Assembly: GCA_003260075.1 (NCBI GenBank)
Contig: QLIY01000461.1
Span: 46,585-110,584, forward strand
Direction of reading: 5' to 3'
DNA length: 64,000 nt
Origin: Phallusia mammillata
Lineage: Eukaryota; Chordata; Ascidiacea; Phlebobranchia; Ascidiidae
Below, piece after piece: positions 27,601 through 36,989 of this stretch. The translations under genes and the position numbers were made by a program. The notes under the pieces were generated by a model that did no database searches, had not been told where the DNA came from, and saw only the letters and a list, made by a program, of their open reading frames with translations. Position 1 is the stretch's first letter. Each line of letters begins with the position of its first letter.

Positions 27601-30524
27601 CTTATAACACCGTGTTTTACCACCTTCAGCTGGAGAACAAGTCGTCACTTGCTGTGAAATACAGCATCAGAATGGACAGTGCAAGTTTACTTAAGCATGA
27701 CAACCAACAACAGCTGCCCGAGTTTGTCAGAAGGGACGGAAAACCAGCCAAGGCACTCGTAGGTAAGTCAAAAAAATCTAGTTCGTCTGCATTTGAGATA
27801 ATAACATTTGAGATTAGAGACGTCTGCATTGAGATTAATTCAATACATTCAAGTTTTCGGGCAGTTTTGTTTTCGGCCAAATTATTCATGCTGTTTGATG
27901 TGGTCGCAGGTCCGCAGAATAACAACGGTTCGTGCGTTTTCGACTGTGTACCTTGCGAGGGAGAAATCAAGACAGGTGAAACACACGAGATTGAAATCAC
28001 GTTTAATCCGGATCACGAGAGTCGACATTTCTCGGACGGAGCGAGAGTGGTTCTCTTCAACACTGTATGTTGTTTTATGATCTTTGTGTGCGATTAATAT
28101 GATTTTTGTGTGTGTGATATAGTTTCGTGAAGTCACAGTCTATGAACGCATTGGAATTGTGGGTTTATTTGTTTTGCTTTGAATTTGTTCAGGAGGAGGC
28201 CCACGCCATTCACGTCACCGGTCAGGGTCACGAACATATGATGTTTGGGGGGGGGGGTCACGTTTAATCCGGACCACGAGAGTCGACATTTCTCGGACGG
28301 AGCTAGAGTCATTCTCTTCAATACTGTATGTTATATTATGATCTTTGTGTAAAACTAATATGATTTTTGTGTGCGATAAACTATAATGTTTCGTAAAGTC
28401 ACAGTCTATGAAGGCATTGGGCGGATTTAATTGTTTTGTTTTGATTTTTTTAGGAGGAAGCCCACGCCATTCACGTCACCGGTCAGGGTCACGAACATAT
28501 GATGTTTGTGACGGGAAACGATCCGCTGGATGTCGCTGTCGAGTCGCTAGCTTCGAATGGAAAAGTTGTGCAAGAGTCAGCAGGTCAGTAATGCTTGCTG
28601 CTATATTAGCAGTACAGGGAATGAAACGAAATAACATTAATTTTATACGAGAAAGCTCGTTCGCGAGAAGTTAAATGCAACGTTAGAAGATTGTTTGGAA
28701 AATGTAGCAAAGTTACCGAACAATAATCGAACTTTTTGAACCAAAATATGTTCGACTGGGATAATTTCGTACTACTGTATTGCTTATCATGACTTGTGCA
28801 ATTTGCATGTATGTTAACTTCTAAAAAAAACTGTTTAACTTAAGTTTAGTATATTTTTGTAATCTAAACTCAAACGATTTAACAGATGCATTGGCTCCCG
28901 CCCAAAACATCCTCCTTTCCTTCACAAGTCACGTGTCTGATGGGGGGGGGGTTATATTAACAGTACAGGGAATGAAACGAAATAACATTAATTTTGTACG
29001 AGAAAGCTCGTTCGCGAAGAGTTAAATGCAACGTTTAAGGGTTGTTTGGAAAACGCAGCAAAGTTACCGAACAAAATTTGAATTTATTAAACCAAAACAG
29101 GTTCGATTGGGATAATTTCGTACTATTGCTAATTTTTGCCAGTACAATTTTCATGTGTGTAAACTTCGATTTCAAACATTGATCAATTTTTTTTAATTAA
29201 ATCTTAAAACGATTTAAATGCGTTTGTGGCGTAACAGATGCATTAGCTCCCGCCCAAAACATCCTCCTTTCCTTCACAAGTCACGTGTCTGATGGGGGGG
29301 GGGGTAGGTATCTTGTATACAGTATCATATAAAAGACATTTTCCGAAGACGTACAGTATACGGGGGGGGGGGAAGGTTTCACGCAGTCGACAAGAACTCT
29401 TAACGTAGGATGTCTGAAGAGCAATGCATTTGCCGGTCGAAAGGTAAGTGTCTGTAGTTTATTGCCCTGGAATTTTCGTAACACAAAGACTCACAAACCA
29501 CAAGTAATGTACTGATAGTGGTATATGGACTTATGTAGTCTTGTTGAATAATGTTTGAAACAGAGTACCTCCAGGTATTAGGCGACTGCTTACATTTTTA
29601 TGTTGGAAAAAGGATTCTGGTCTCATCCGATTTAAAGTTTGGTAACGTTTGCGACCTTAAAAAAATATTTTTAGTTTTTTATGTGTAGCTAATGCTTTCT
29701 ACGTGGGTCGTAACACCTGCAGGTACCTTGTATAAAATGTATACAGTATCATATAAAAGACATTTTCCGAAGACGTACAGTATACAACATTATGTGCCTA
29801 GAAAACTTATTTAAGCAAACAGAATTGTTTTTCCTAATAGTCATGCATAACCAGCCGAAACTTGGTGACAAAAGGAAGTTTGTTTGTAGAATGGTGAGTG
29901 GATTGTTGACAACGTCCAGCCAGCTCAAGGCAAAGGTTTTGTTGCCGAACCACTGAAGGCGTCAGTGGATGTGGATTCTACCAAGGAACTGACATTCACC
30001 TGGAATCCACCAGAAAACCACGATGTAAGTAAATGAATGTCAAATCAACGACTGTGATGTAATATTTGCTGCAAGACACATAGAAGTATATGACTTGGTC
30101 AAGCATTAATTTCGGACAATATGAAATTCTTATAGCTATACAAGCTTTGATTAAACAATAGCTTAAGAGGATATCTGTTGTCAACAAATTGAAAATATTA
30201 ACGAACAGTGTGACTCTGTGTGATGTTAATACGCCTAAAAGGTCTTCACAAATTTGGATGTGCTTGAATTTGGGGCTTTTTGTATTACTTGCTGGATCCA
30301 GTTTTATTATTTTTGTTATTTATTACTGGTTTTCGCCCGAAAATGCATTGCATAGACCAGCTATGTTTGACCAAATGAGGAGGTTTTGGTAATGCAAATT
30401 AAACAAAGATTCTTCTTTTTTGCAGCCGAGCGTACCTGTCGAAACAGCGGTGCTGCTGACGTTAAAGGGTGACGTCACTCTGACGTATAATGTTATTCTT
30501 ACTGGATTGATTTCTTTCAAATAG
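9560..30524 (+). CDS. CFAP74: CFAP74 homologue, cilia- and flagella-associated protein 74 (whole gene)
   Basis: About 40 exons encode roughly 1,690 residues once assembly duplicates are discounted (human protein about 1,580). CFAP74 is an axonemal protein of the ciliary central apparatus (C1 projections; FAP74 in Chlamydomonas). Order: acidic N-terminus; long coiled coil (exons 1-11); proline-rich linker; then serial ASH/MSP-type beta domains, with a charged Glu/Arg/Lys helix in the middle; and the C-terminal end ...VILTGLISFK and TAG. Highly diagnostic strings are MSAGMSCDMTVTFKPM, DLKICMYDRLYQDQIIVHN, LELLPKTGYIQA and FVDVQPNDGFGTILPLE. Start chosen at the first ATG (9560) with good phase into exon 2. 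A polyadenylation signal AATAAA lies at 30562. Exon details are given in the five following entries. Identity is very secure; several exons carry assembly duplications. Confidence 0.93.
9779..10498. mobile_element. hAT-like MITE in CFAP74 intron 1
   Basis: Terminal inverted repeats CAGGGGTCGGCAACC (9779-9793) and GGTTGCCGACCCCTG (10484-10498) are perfect over 15 bases. They are flanked by an 8-bp target-site duplication, CTATACAC (9771-9778) and CTGTACAC (10499-10506), with one mismatch. No transposase is visible. The interior is assembled with two join duplications: G runs at 9992-10001 and 10301-10310 each follow a segment that is then repeated. The real element is probably near 500 bases. 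Confidence 0.85.
13757..13935 (+). repeat. tRNA-derived SINE-like fragment in CFAP74 intron 11
   Basis: A B-box-like sequence (GTCGATTCAAATCC) follows an imperfect A-box-like part, with a tail that shares short words with the SINE copies at 23958 and 24478. Diverged and weak on its own. Confidence 0.35.
14040..18331 (+). CDS. CFAP74: CFAP74 exons 12-21: linker and first ASH-like domains
   Basis: Exons: 14040-14210, 14653-14826, 15333-15451, 15522-15588, 16151-16240, 16332-16502, 16934-17036, 17166-17261, 18002-18090, 18209-18331. After a Ser/Pro-rich linker, two beta domains are visible. The first runs from KPDVIHFKDLDVGRTYKKKI to the CTTKKC cysteine pair, with NPPGQMSAGMSC between. The second starts at VTSIDFGSQVVGETIRRSV. 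These have the typical ASH pattern of dFG..vG.. followed by N.G. Exons 18-20 are a polar insert. The donor of exon 19 at 17261 was chosen over 17251 because only it keeps phase with exon 20. Confidence 0.9.
14908..15121. mobile_element. hAT-like MITE in CFAP74 intron 13
   Basis: CAGTGGTTCCCAACC (14908-14922) and GGTTGGGAACCACTG (15107-15121) are perfect inverted ends. The 8-bp flanks are TCTTAGCT and TGTTAGCT, matching at 7 of 8. Total 214 bases, non-coding. Confidence 0.85.
18532..21625 (+). CDS. CFAP74: CFAP74 exons 22-26, exons 22-25 assembled twice
   Basis: The complete copy is 19898-19954, 20019-20083, 20154-20282, 20586-20847. The damaged copy is 18532-18564, then 96 G, then 18661-18714, 18785-18913, 19303-19564. 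Exon 26 is 21314-21625. Encoded order: LEIKASAVAIHVPVWLERQ, DLKICMYDRLYQDQIIVHN, STALRLNFEVPRELRSHLEL, an ASH-like domain (SDLEFDRTDIDFGHCGIYES), then FVDVQPNDGFGTILPLE. Exon 26 itself contains a ~115-base internal duplication joined by 10 G (21437-21446) that happens to stay in frame. The two copies of exons 22-25 differ at only a few percent of bases and are mostly synonymous. Confidence 0.88.
18565..18660. repeat. 96-base G homopolymer inside a CFAP74 exon copy
   Basis: It interrupts the damaged copy of exon 22 after LEIKASAVAIH. To the right the sequence resumes inside exon 23 (KICMYDRLYQ region). The intact copy (19898-20083) has 72 bases of exon end, intron and exon start in this place, so the run stands where real sequence is missing. 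Confidence 0.88.
22191..26148 (+). CDS. CFAP74: CFAP74 exons 27-34: middle beta domains and charged helix
   Basis: Exons: 22191-22299, 22679-22785, 23090-23260, 23504-23646, 23707-23841, 24792-24957, 25406-25525, 25993-26148. Exon 29 encodes a highly charged helix (EEKVREEQERLRKEQQEMVA). Exon 30 is a Lys/Ser/Thr-rich tail (GKKTPKTPAKPKTGDSTSKS). Exons 31-34 give further ASH-like strands, including SLTDFGQVSIGQNTIKPISI and LDLGHVLQGETSEATFT. The helix is set between beta domains, as in vertebrate CFAP74. Exon 30 has a second possible acceptor at 23510, two codons downstream. Confidence 0.88.
23958..24070 (+). repeat. tRNA-derived SINE copy in CFAP74 intron 31
   Basis: A B-box GGGTTCGAATTCTACC is followed by the family body: CACAGGCTAGATTTTTTAGCC and then CCTTGCCATAC. 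The same order of motifs recurs at 24478-24620 and on the minus strand near 43090-43135 and 44040-44115. Confidence 0.55.
24478..24790 (+). repeat. tRNA-derived SINE copy plus joined duplicate, ending at CFAP74 exon 32
   Basis: 24478-24631 is repeated at 24643-24791 with about 4 differences, separated by 11 G (24632-24642). Both copies run into the polypyrimidine tract and AG in front of exon 32; only the second continues into the exon. The body carries CCACAGGCTAGATTTTTCTAG and CCTTGCTAT, as in the other SINE copies. Confidence 0.6.
26247..27301. mobile_element. hAT-like element in CFAP74 intron 34, filled with displaced assembly pieces
   Basis: Left end CAGGGGTGACCAACC at 26247 and right end GGTTGGCCACCACTG ending at 27301 are imperfect inverted repeats. 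They are bracketed by an exact 8-bp duplication TGTTAGGC (26239-26246 and 27302-27309). Inside are copies of CFAP74 exon 34 (26371-26452), intron 33 (26463-26749) and exon 36 (27180-27268, ending at an N), joined by G runs at 26304, 26453 and 26750, plus a second hAT-like end (CAGGGGTTCCCAACC near 26838). The true element is probably only a few hundred bases. Confidence 0.75.
27630..30524 (+). CDS. CFAP74: CFAP74 exons 35-40: C-terminal domains and stop
   Basis: Exons: 27630-27762, 27910-28064, 28193-28246 (truncated) and 28454-28583 (complete copy), 29238-29443 (interrupted by inserted join sequence), 29890-30024, 30426-30524. Exon 38 is also present truncated at 28886-28941. Reading: LENKSSLAVKYSIRMDSASL, then GSCVFDCVPCEGEIKTGETH, EEAHAIHVTGQGHEHMMFV, ALAPAQNILLSFTSHVSDG, FTQSTRTLNVGCLKSNAFAG, NGEWIVDNVQPAQGKGFVAE and finally VILTGLISFK-TAG at 30522-30524. 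A second copy of the last exon lies 5.4 kb downstream (35890-35988). Confidence 0.88.
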
Positions 30525-30815
30525 TTCCTATTGCTAACGTTTGTTTTTAATATTTTACCGGAATAAAATATACGTGATTTTTGTTATGACACTCTTTTTG
30601 TGTGTTTAGTTAAAAAATACAAAACCAGGGTCGGAAAAAAACAGTAGGTCTAAAAAGCACACATTTTTTGGCTTACTTTTTTTCGACCATTAATTAATAC
30701 TGCAGCTCAGTAATTCTCAAACTGTATGCAGTGCCGAATTAATCATTTTATTTTAATTGGTCATTTTGTGGTAAGTAGCGCTTTATGATATAAAGTTGGT
30801 GTTCAGTGTCTAACT

Positions 30816-31620
30816 CAGGGGTGGGGAACCTGCGGCCTTTTCGGGCACCAAGTGCGGCCTTCGATGTCAAAATACATTTTAGGATGTTGATGTTACAAAC
30901 TGCACAAGGCGCTGAAATATAGACAAAAACGTATTTGTTGACCTTTATTCCACATTATTGATTAGTTCTAGGACAGCGATTTTCAAACGTGAGTCAATGG
31001 TCCCAAGGCGAATTCGTAGGACTACTAAGAGCCCAAGTTCTACAATCTTACTTCTTAGAACACTTGTTTGCGCATAATCGATTGTCTTAAACTTGCCTGA
31101 GATGTCACAAGCGGCTCTTAGATAATTAATATTTGTAAACAAGCGAGTTTACACGTAAAATAAATCCTGAATGTTGTAGTGATGGTGGAAATGTAGTGAG
31201 GAGGGGGGGGGGTAATGTCAGTGTCTCCAAGAACTTCTTTAAATTTTCTATCGACAAGTTCAGATTGTGCAACTGTGAAGTGATTCTTCCATCCCCCGAT
31301 GATACCTAATTGAATAACAATACTTTATTATATATCTCGACAAACTATAAAAGACAAATCCAAGTTCAAAACCTGTCCGAAACATCGGGGGGGGGGGAAA
31401 AACCGCGACGCATTTGATAACGTATTTAGCTCATTAGGTACATTCCAAAACTAGGTAGGCGTTGACCAAACAACAGGAGGGGGGGGGGTCGTAAGTACTA
31501 CAACTCCACGAAAATGTTGGAACACCTCTTCCCTATGCCTGGGAAATAGTCTGTGCGGCCTAAACGAGTATCGATAAACCGTTTCGTGGCCTTTATAAGC
31601 AAAAAGGTTCCCCACCCCTG
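30816..31620. mobile_element. hAT-like MITE just after CFAP74
   Basis: CAGGGGTGGGGAACC (30816-30830) and GGTTCCCCACCCCTG (31606-31620) are perfect inverted ends, with an exact 8-bp target duplication GTCTAACT (30808-30815 and 31621-31628). The interior includes displaced pieces of the neighbouring SULT 3' region (31213-31479), joined by G runs at 31203, 31387 and 31479. In the second duplication unit the matching place (36281-36288, GTCTTACT) is empty, so this insertion came after the duplication. Confidence 0.85.
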
Positions 31621-31882
31621 GTCTAACTTATTACATAAAAGTTGTAATTTAGGTGCTTCAAAAAATTGTTTTCTAAGTCGTGGCGGGTAGAAAAAATAAA
31701 TTGTTAGTGTGCCACACGCTAAAACAATTAAATTTGTCCATTGTTGTTATTGTGCTCTTGCACAGAAAAACCGCGACGCATTTGATAACGTATTTAGCTC
31801 ATTAGGTACATTCCAAAACTAGGTAGGCGTTGACCAAACAACAGGAATTACGACTAGGAATTAAGCTACATTACTCCAAAAG

Positions 31883-34499
31883 CTATTCGTAGATAAATTC
31901 AATGTCAGTGTCTCCAAGAACTTCTTCAAATTTTCTGTCGACAAGTTCAGATTGTGCAACTGTTAAGTGATTTTTCCATCCCCCGATGTTACCTAATTGA
32001 ATAACAATACTTTATTACATATTAGGACAAACTATAAAAGACAAATCCAAGTTCAAAACCTGTCCGAAACATCTGCATTACACCATCTCTCTGCGTACCA
32101 CCAGCTTCTGCGCGATGTTTCATTGCAGTAAACGAAGTATTTTCGACAATCTTGTTGACTTCTTCATCAGTAAGTTTTTCGTCAAGAAAGTCGGCGATTT
32201 TTTTAATCTCCGCATGAGGATTCTACACCACATAAGTAGATAATTAGTTGCTGTAATATACGTTATATCAGAAATACAAAACCAAAGGACCATTTTCAGT
32301 TCTTCATAAACCACAATCTTGAAGTTTTCCTCGACTTTGTGCTTGTACCATTCTTTGAGGCATTCAAAGTAGCCTTCCCCGTCTTTAGAAAACGATTTTT
32401 GCTTTCCTATAGACACACAAGGTGTGAATTTTGCTTAAGCGCAAGCGCCTTCCAAAAAGCAGTTAAAATTGTCAAAACAAAATGAAAATATTTAGGTCAG
32501 CAAAGATGCTCAGTTAATCCCAGTTTCACTGTAATTTTGCAAACCTATTTAAAAACTAAAACACTTTTTCATGACAAATTAAAACGTTGCAACCAAGATG
32601 CAATTGTAACTGATACAACTTAAATTATCAAATCATTGTCAATCATAAAACGTGTTCCTTTTTAGTGTTACTTACCTTTTGATGCAAGGGAATACGGTTT
32701 AGTTTAGGTTGAACACAACTACAGGGCAAAAAGCGCTTTGTCAAACGTGCGGCAAAGATTTTGCTTGTTTGACTTGAGTATGTGACCTACATTACATCTG
32801 ACACTCACCAGAAAAGCAAACATCAAGAAACTTGCGCATGTCTTTGGGAAATATCGGTTCCAACGACTTGTGGGACGACAGTGGAAGCGATTGAACAAAG
32901 TTGTACCAGGAAACTGCACGGTCTTTTGGATTTCGCATCATATATATCACCTGAACCGGACTTTTAACTTGCATGATGTATGTTTGAAACTTTTTTGCTT
33001 GCTTAAAGTTGCTCAGTTAAACATTTCAAGATTTTCTCGGACATTGGTATTTTTAAACTATTCGGCATTGAGAGTGTTTGAAATAAAACAATTGGTTCTC
33101 TAGCAACATGATCAATTTGGACTTTAAGCAGGCCTAAAAGTGAAGCCTAACCATACAAATCCGAACCCGTAATGTTATTCAAAGCCCAAACTGGGCACGA
33201 AAGTTGATGATATTACAATACTAATGTCATGTCCCAATCCAACCCATTATATTTCAGCTGAAGCCCAACCCGAACCGAAAAGCTCCACCCAGCTTACAAC
33301 TATGTGACCATTGCTGTTTTTTAGCGTGTTTGGATTTGTTTTACCCCTTTTTTAAACAACTTATGTGTAGGGTTTTACCTTAGCTCCACTTTTTCGGATT
33401 TTCTCCATGTTTACTAGTGGTTCGGGAAGATGCGTGCCAAGAAATCGCCTCGGCACCTTTAAGTTTTCAGTAACCCGGTATTTGGAAGCTGAAAAAGGAA
33501 AATGAACGATTCTATAAAATACGACACCATTGGTGCAATGTAGAAATCGACACCACTTGCAAAAACAAATAAACAAATTTACTTAAGAATGCATGAGAAC
33601 GTTTATGAGCACAGCTATAAAACAATACTCGAAATTAAACAAAACTCAAAACTGAAATGAACTTTTGTGTCAAAAAAATATTTTACCAGGTCCGAATTCC
33701 ATGTACGAAAAGAATAGTGAAATCTTGGAAGCCTGTTCCAGAAATTTTGGATCACGTATGTAAAGAATGTTTTGAACAATAGCAGTCATCCACGTTGTAC
33801 CTGCACCAAGCACAAACAAACTTTTTTTTCCACGCCAGTAAAATTTATTCAAAGAAGTTATTGGCAAAGATATCAGGTTATACGAATGCTGTAAAGGCGG
33901 GATTTAGCCTATATATTTTTTTTAAATCTTGTCTTAACAACTGACTTAGTGTTTTTCATACACTTAAATCAACAGACATAAGGTTTGTTTCAGTCTTCAT
34001 CCCCTAAGCAACGAACTGGGAGATTCTAATTTTAAGTTTAGTATCGTTAAGTACAAGCATCGTTAAACAAAACTACCTGTTTTGTGAAAATTATTACCTC
34101 TTAACTATTACCTCTTACTCAAAAATGGTTTATTTTTATATTAAAACATACAAATTAGCCCACAAAACACATCTTTCTTTAAGCCTCACAAATAAGTTAC
34201 AACTTTTTGTGAACAAAGTTTGATATCAAACGTCAGTATTGACCTGTTTTGGGGTAAGTAGAAACAATGACATCCCCTTTCTTAAATTCGAAATTATTGT
34301 AAGCGTATCTTGCGCTTTCCGGTTCAAAGCCAGGAAGTAAATAATATCCATCAATCTCATTCAACTGGTCGCCGTGGGTTATATTTCTCAGAAGAAATTT
34401 TCTGTATTCCTCTTCATAAATTCTGTGTTCGGGATCAACCAGGGCAAGACCAGGTGCTAACATAGTTTCTATGAATGGGTCCCTAATTGCTTCCGACAT
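31883..34499 (-). CDS. cytosolic sulfotransferase, copy A (complete, 336 aa)
   Basis: Transfers sulfonate from PAPS to small hydroxyl or amine substrates in the cytosol. Seven exons: 34244-34499 (ATG at 34499), 33687-33800, 33379-33488, 32809-32950, 32291-32406, 32060-32222, 31883-31992; all GT/AG, total 1,011 coding bases. Visible motifs: the PAPS 5'-phosphate loop TYPKTGTTW (split by intron 1), the catalytic histidine in GTHLPEPL, the 3'-phosphate motif RNPKDRAVSWYNF, and the C-terminal GNIGGWKNHLTVAQSE. Length is slightly above the ~295 of human SULTs because of a longer N-terminus. Substrate cannot be told from sequence; it is not clearly any single human SULT subfamily. Tail-to-tail with CFAP74; first of three tandem SULTs with identical exon sizes. 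Confidence 0.95.
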
Positions 34500-35744
34500 T
34501 GTCTAATGAAATCAGTTCAAATTGCTTTTCCTAATTTGCGTAAATACACATAGTTACATAAAGCAGTCAGTCCAACCTGTCTCCGAATTCGTGAAATTTA
34601 AAAAACTTTGTGTGGTACAACTAACTTTTAGGCCCAAATCTGAATATCTTTTTACAAACGAACTAGGTTTCAAAGCAATTTACCGAAATAAAACGATTTG
34701 GAAACGGATAGGCATGAATCTTAAAAGTTATAAGAATACTCCTTGAGCAAATATATTTCGAACAATGAATGTAAAAAACATACATATACAGCAAAGTTGA
34801 AATTTAGGTTTGCATCTACCTAGCTGCCTTAATGAAAATAAATTAAACTCAAATCCGACCAGATACCCAGTACGCAATTGCTTTAAATATTACGCCGAAA
34901 ACAGTTCCATCAACAAAACGTGGATCGAGTTAGAACTTCTTGCTTTATGTTTTTAGTCACGTAAAGTAGGTACTATCCAACCAATAAATTCACGAAATTA
35001 TTTTGACTTTTGGTAATTAGCGAATATTCTGATTAATCTGCTTCTATTACAAGAACTATTCTAGTTGACAGAAACTTTTCTCCTGCTATTGGTTTAAAAC
35101 AGGCATACCAACCTAGATTGACAAGTTTATCATTTGCTAACACGCATTTGTGGCCGGAAATTCATGTAACAGTTTTAACCAACTAAGCATATATAACAAG
35201 GTGCAAACATAGTGTGACTATTTGCGTTTAAATTGAACATTACTGTGCTTCATCCTAAAACATCGGTGCGAAGTAGAGCATGTGTAAAGTTACTAACTTT
35301 GACAAAAATGCTCAGTTTCGGCTAAAACCATCATTTGCAACGGCTGATAGAGAAGTCCCCTCGACCTCTTACGCCAACAAGGGGAACAACGACGGCAAAG
35401 GCTCGCAAAATTAGCTATGTTTTAAATAGTTTTTTTTTTTTTCATTGCTTTGTGGGCTGGAAATTAAAAATATGGTATGGATCGGATTTGTAGCTGTTAG
35501 AACTGACCGTTTCATTAGCTTTTTTGTAATTTTGCGAAGTCTGTTTTGCGGGAAATGAGATGACCATAAACAAAACAAGAAGATCCCAAGATATTTTAAT
35601 GCAAATTATTTTGTTTTTGATTACGGTAAATCCGGTATTGGTAATTCAAAGCTTTTCCTTCATTTCTGCTTGTATGGTGGTTTGCACTTTTCTTACGGTT
35701 TTACAGACCCCAAATAATATCCTTTATATGTTACTTTGATGTTT
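34500..35744. other. 5' flank of SULT A, no gene seen
   Basis: AT-rich and homologous to 39738-40940 upstream of SULT B, with scattered conserved blocks. It includes a CTGATTAATCTGCTTCT word and GCATATATAACAAGGTGCAA, where TATATAA near 35189 on the plus strand could be a TATA-like element. No conserved open frame. Confidence 0.5.
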
Positions 35745-35889
35745 GTTCCAGTTGTTTTATTTTGTTCTGTATTACTGGTTTTTGCCTCCAAAACACATTG
35801 CATTGACGTGTTTGACTAATGGAAGAGGTTAAGAAATGCAGAAAGTAAACTAACAAAAATCAAGTATATTAAGATTTTCTTTTTTTCAG

Positions 35890-35988
35890 CCGAGCGTTCC
35901 TGTCCAAACAGCAATTCTGCTGACGTTGAAGGGTGACGTCACTTTGGCGTACAACGTTATTCTTACTGGACTAATTTCTTTCAAATAG
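35890..35988 (+). pseudogene. CFAP74: orphan duplicate of the last CFAP74 exon
   Basis: 99 bases with AG acceptor, open frame and TAG stop, followed by AATAAA at 36026. It encodes the same 32 residues as 30426-30524 except three changes (Glu to Gln, Val to Ile, Thr to Ala). It was carried along in the SULT duplication. The frame and splice acceptor are intact, so it could serve as an alternative last exon, but no other CFAP74 exon is nearby. Confidence 0.85.
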
Positions 35989-36547
35989 TTTCTATTGCTG
36001 ATGTTTGTTTTTCATATTTTACCGGAATAAAATAAACCATATTTTTGTTATGACACTTTTTTCTTGTGTTCAGTTGAAATACAAAACCAGGATCGGAATA
36101 AAAATTTCGGCTTACTTTATTCGATGCTTATTTGATACTGCAGCATAGTAATTCTCAAACGGTATGCTGTGCCGATTAATCATTTTTATTGGTCATTTTG
36201 TGGTAATTAGCGTTTCATGATATAAAGTGGGTGTTCATGACTATAGCACCAAATCTTGATCTTATTTCTCACGTAAAACAGTCTTACTTATTGCATTGTA
36301 CATATAAATAGGATGCTTCAAAAATTGTTTTTTTAGCCACGGAGACACCCTAAAACTATTCAAGAGCTACTGCTGTTGTCCACAGTGACAGTAAAAGCGT
36401 AATAACAGTTATTACGCTTCTTCACACAAAACCTGCTAGGCAATTGTTAACGTATTTAGCTCATCGGGTATATTCCAAAACCAGCTGATAGGCGTTGACC
36501 CAACAACCGGAATTACTACTTGGAATTAAACCACACTAATTCAAAAG

Positions 36548-36897
36548 CTATTCGTAGATAAATTCAATGTCAGTGTCGCCAAGAACTTCTTTAAATTTTC
36601 GATCAACAAGTTCAGATTGTGCAACTGTTAAATGATTCTTCCATCCCCCGATGTTACCTAATTAAGTAACAATACTTTATTATATATTAGGACAAAAAGC
36701 CAAACTCAAGATCAAAACCTGTCCGAAACATCTGCATTCCACCTTTTCTCTGCGTACCACCAGCTTCTGCACGTTGTTTCATTGCAGTAAACGAAGTATT
36801 TTCGACAATCTTGTTGACTTCTGGGGGGGGGGACAGCACCAAATCTTGATCTTACTTGGAATTAAACCACACTAATTCAAAAGCTATTCGTAGATAA

Positions 36898-36989
<92 letters not shown>

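Larger units (their letters stand above)
30290..35710. repeat. segmental duplication unit 1 (CFAP74 last exon + SULT A)
   Basis: Collinear with unit 2 at about 35745-40940. Landmarks in the same order: last CFAP74 intron and exon with the following AATAAA; a TGATATAAAGT.GGTGTTCA stretch; seven SULT exons; and the SULT 5' flank with CATAGTGTGA, ATGCTCAGTTTCG and AGATCCCAAGA.ATTTTAATGC. The left boundary lies in the last CFAP74 intron near 30290. Confidence 0.85.

Noticed and set aside
18565..36988. G-quadruplex or telomere-like regulatory tracts
   Set aside because: The fixed length of 10, single-strand bias and coincidence with duplicated joins argue for artefact; there are no spaced G triplets or telomere repeats.
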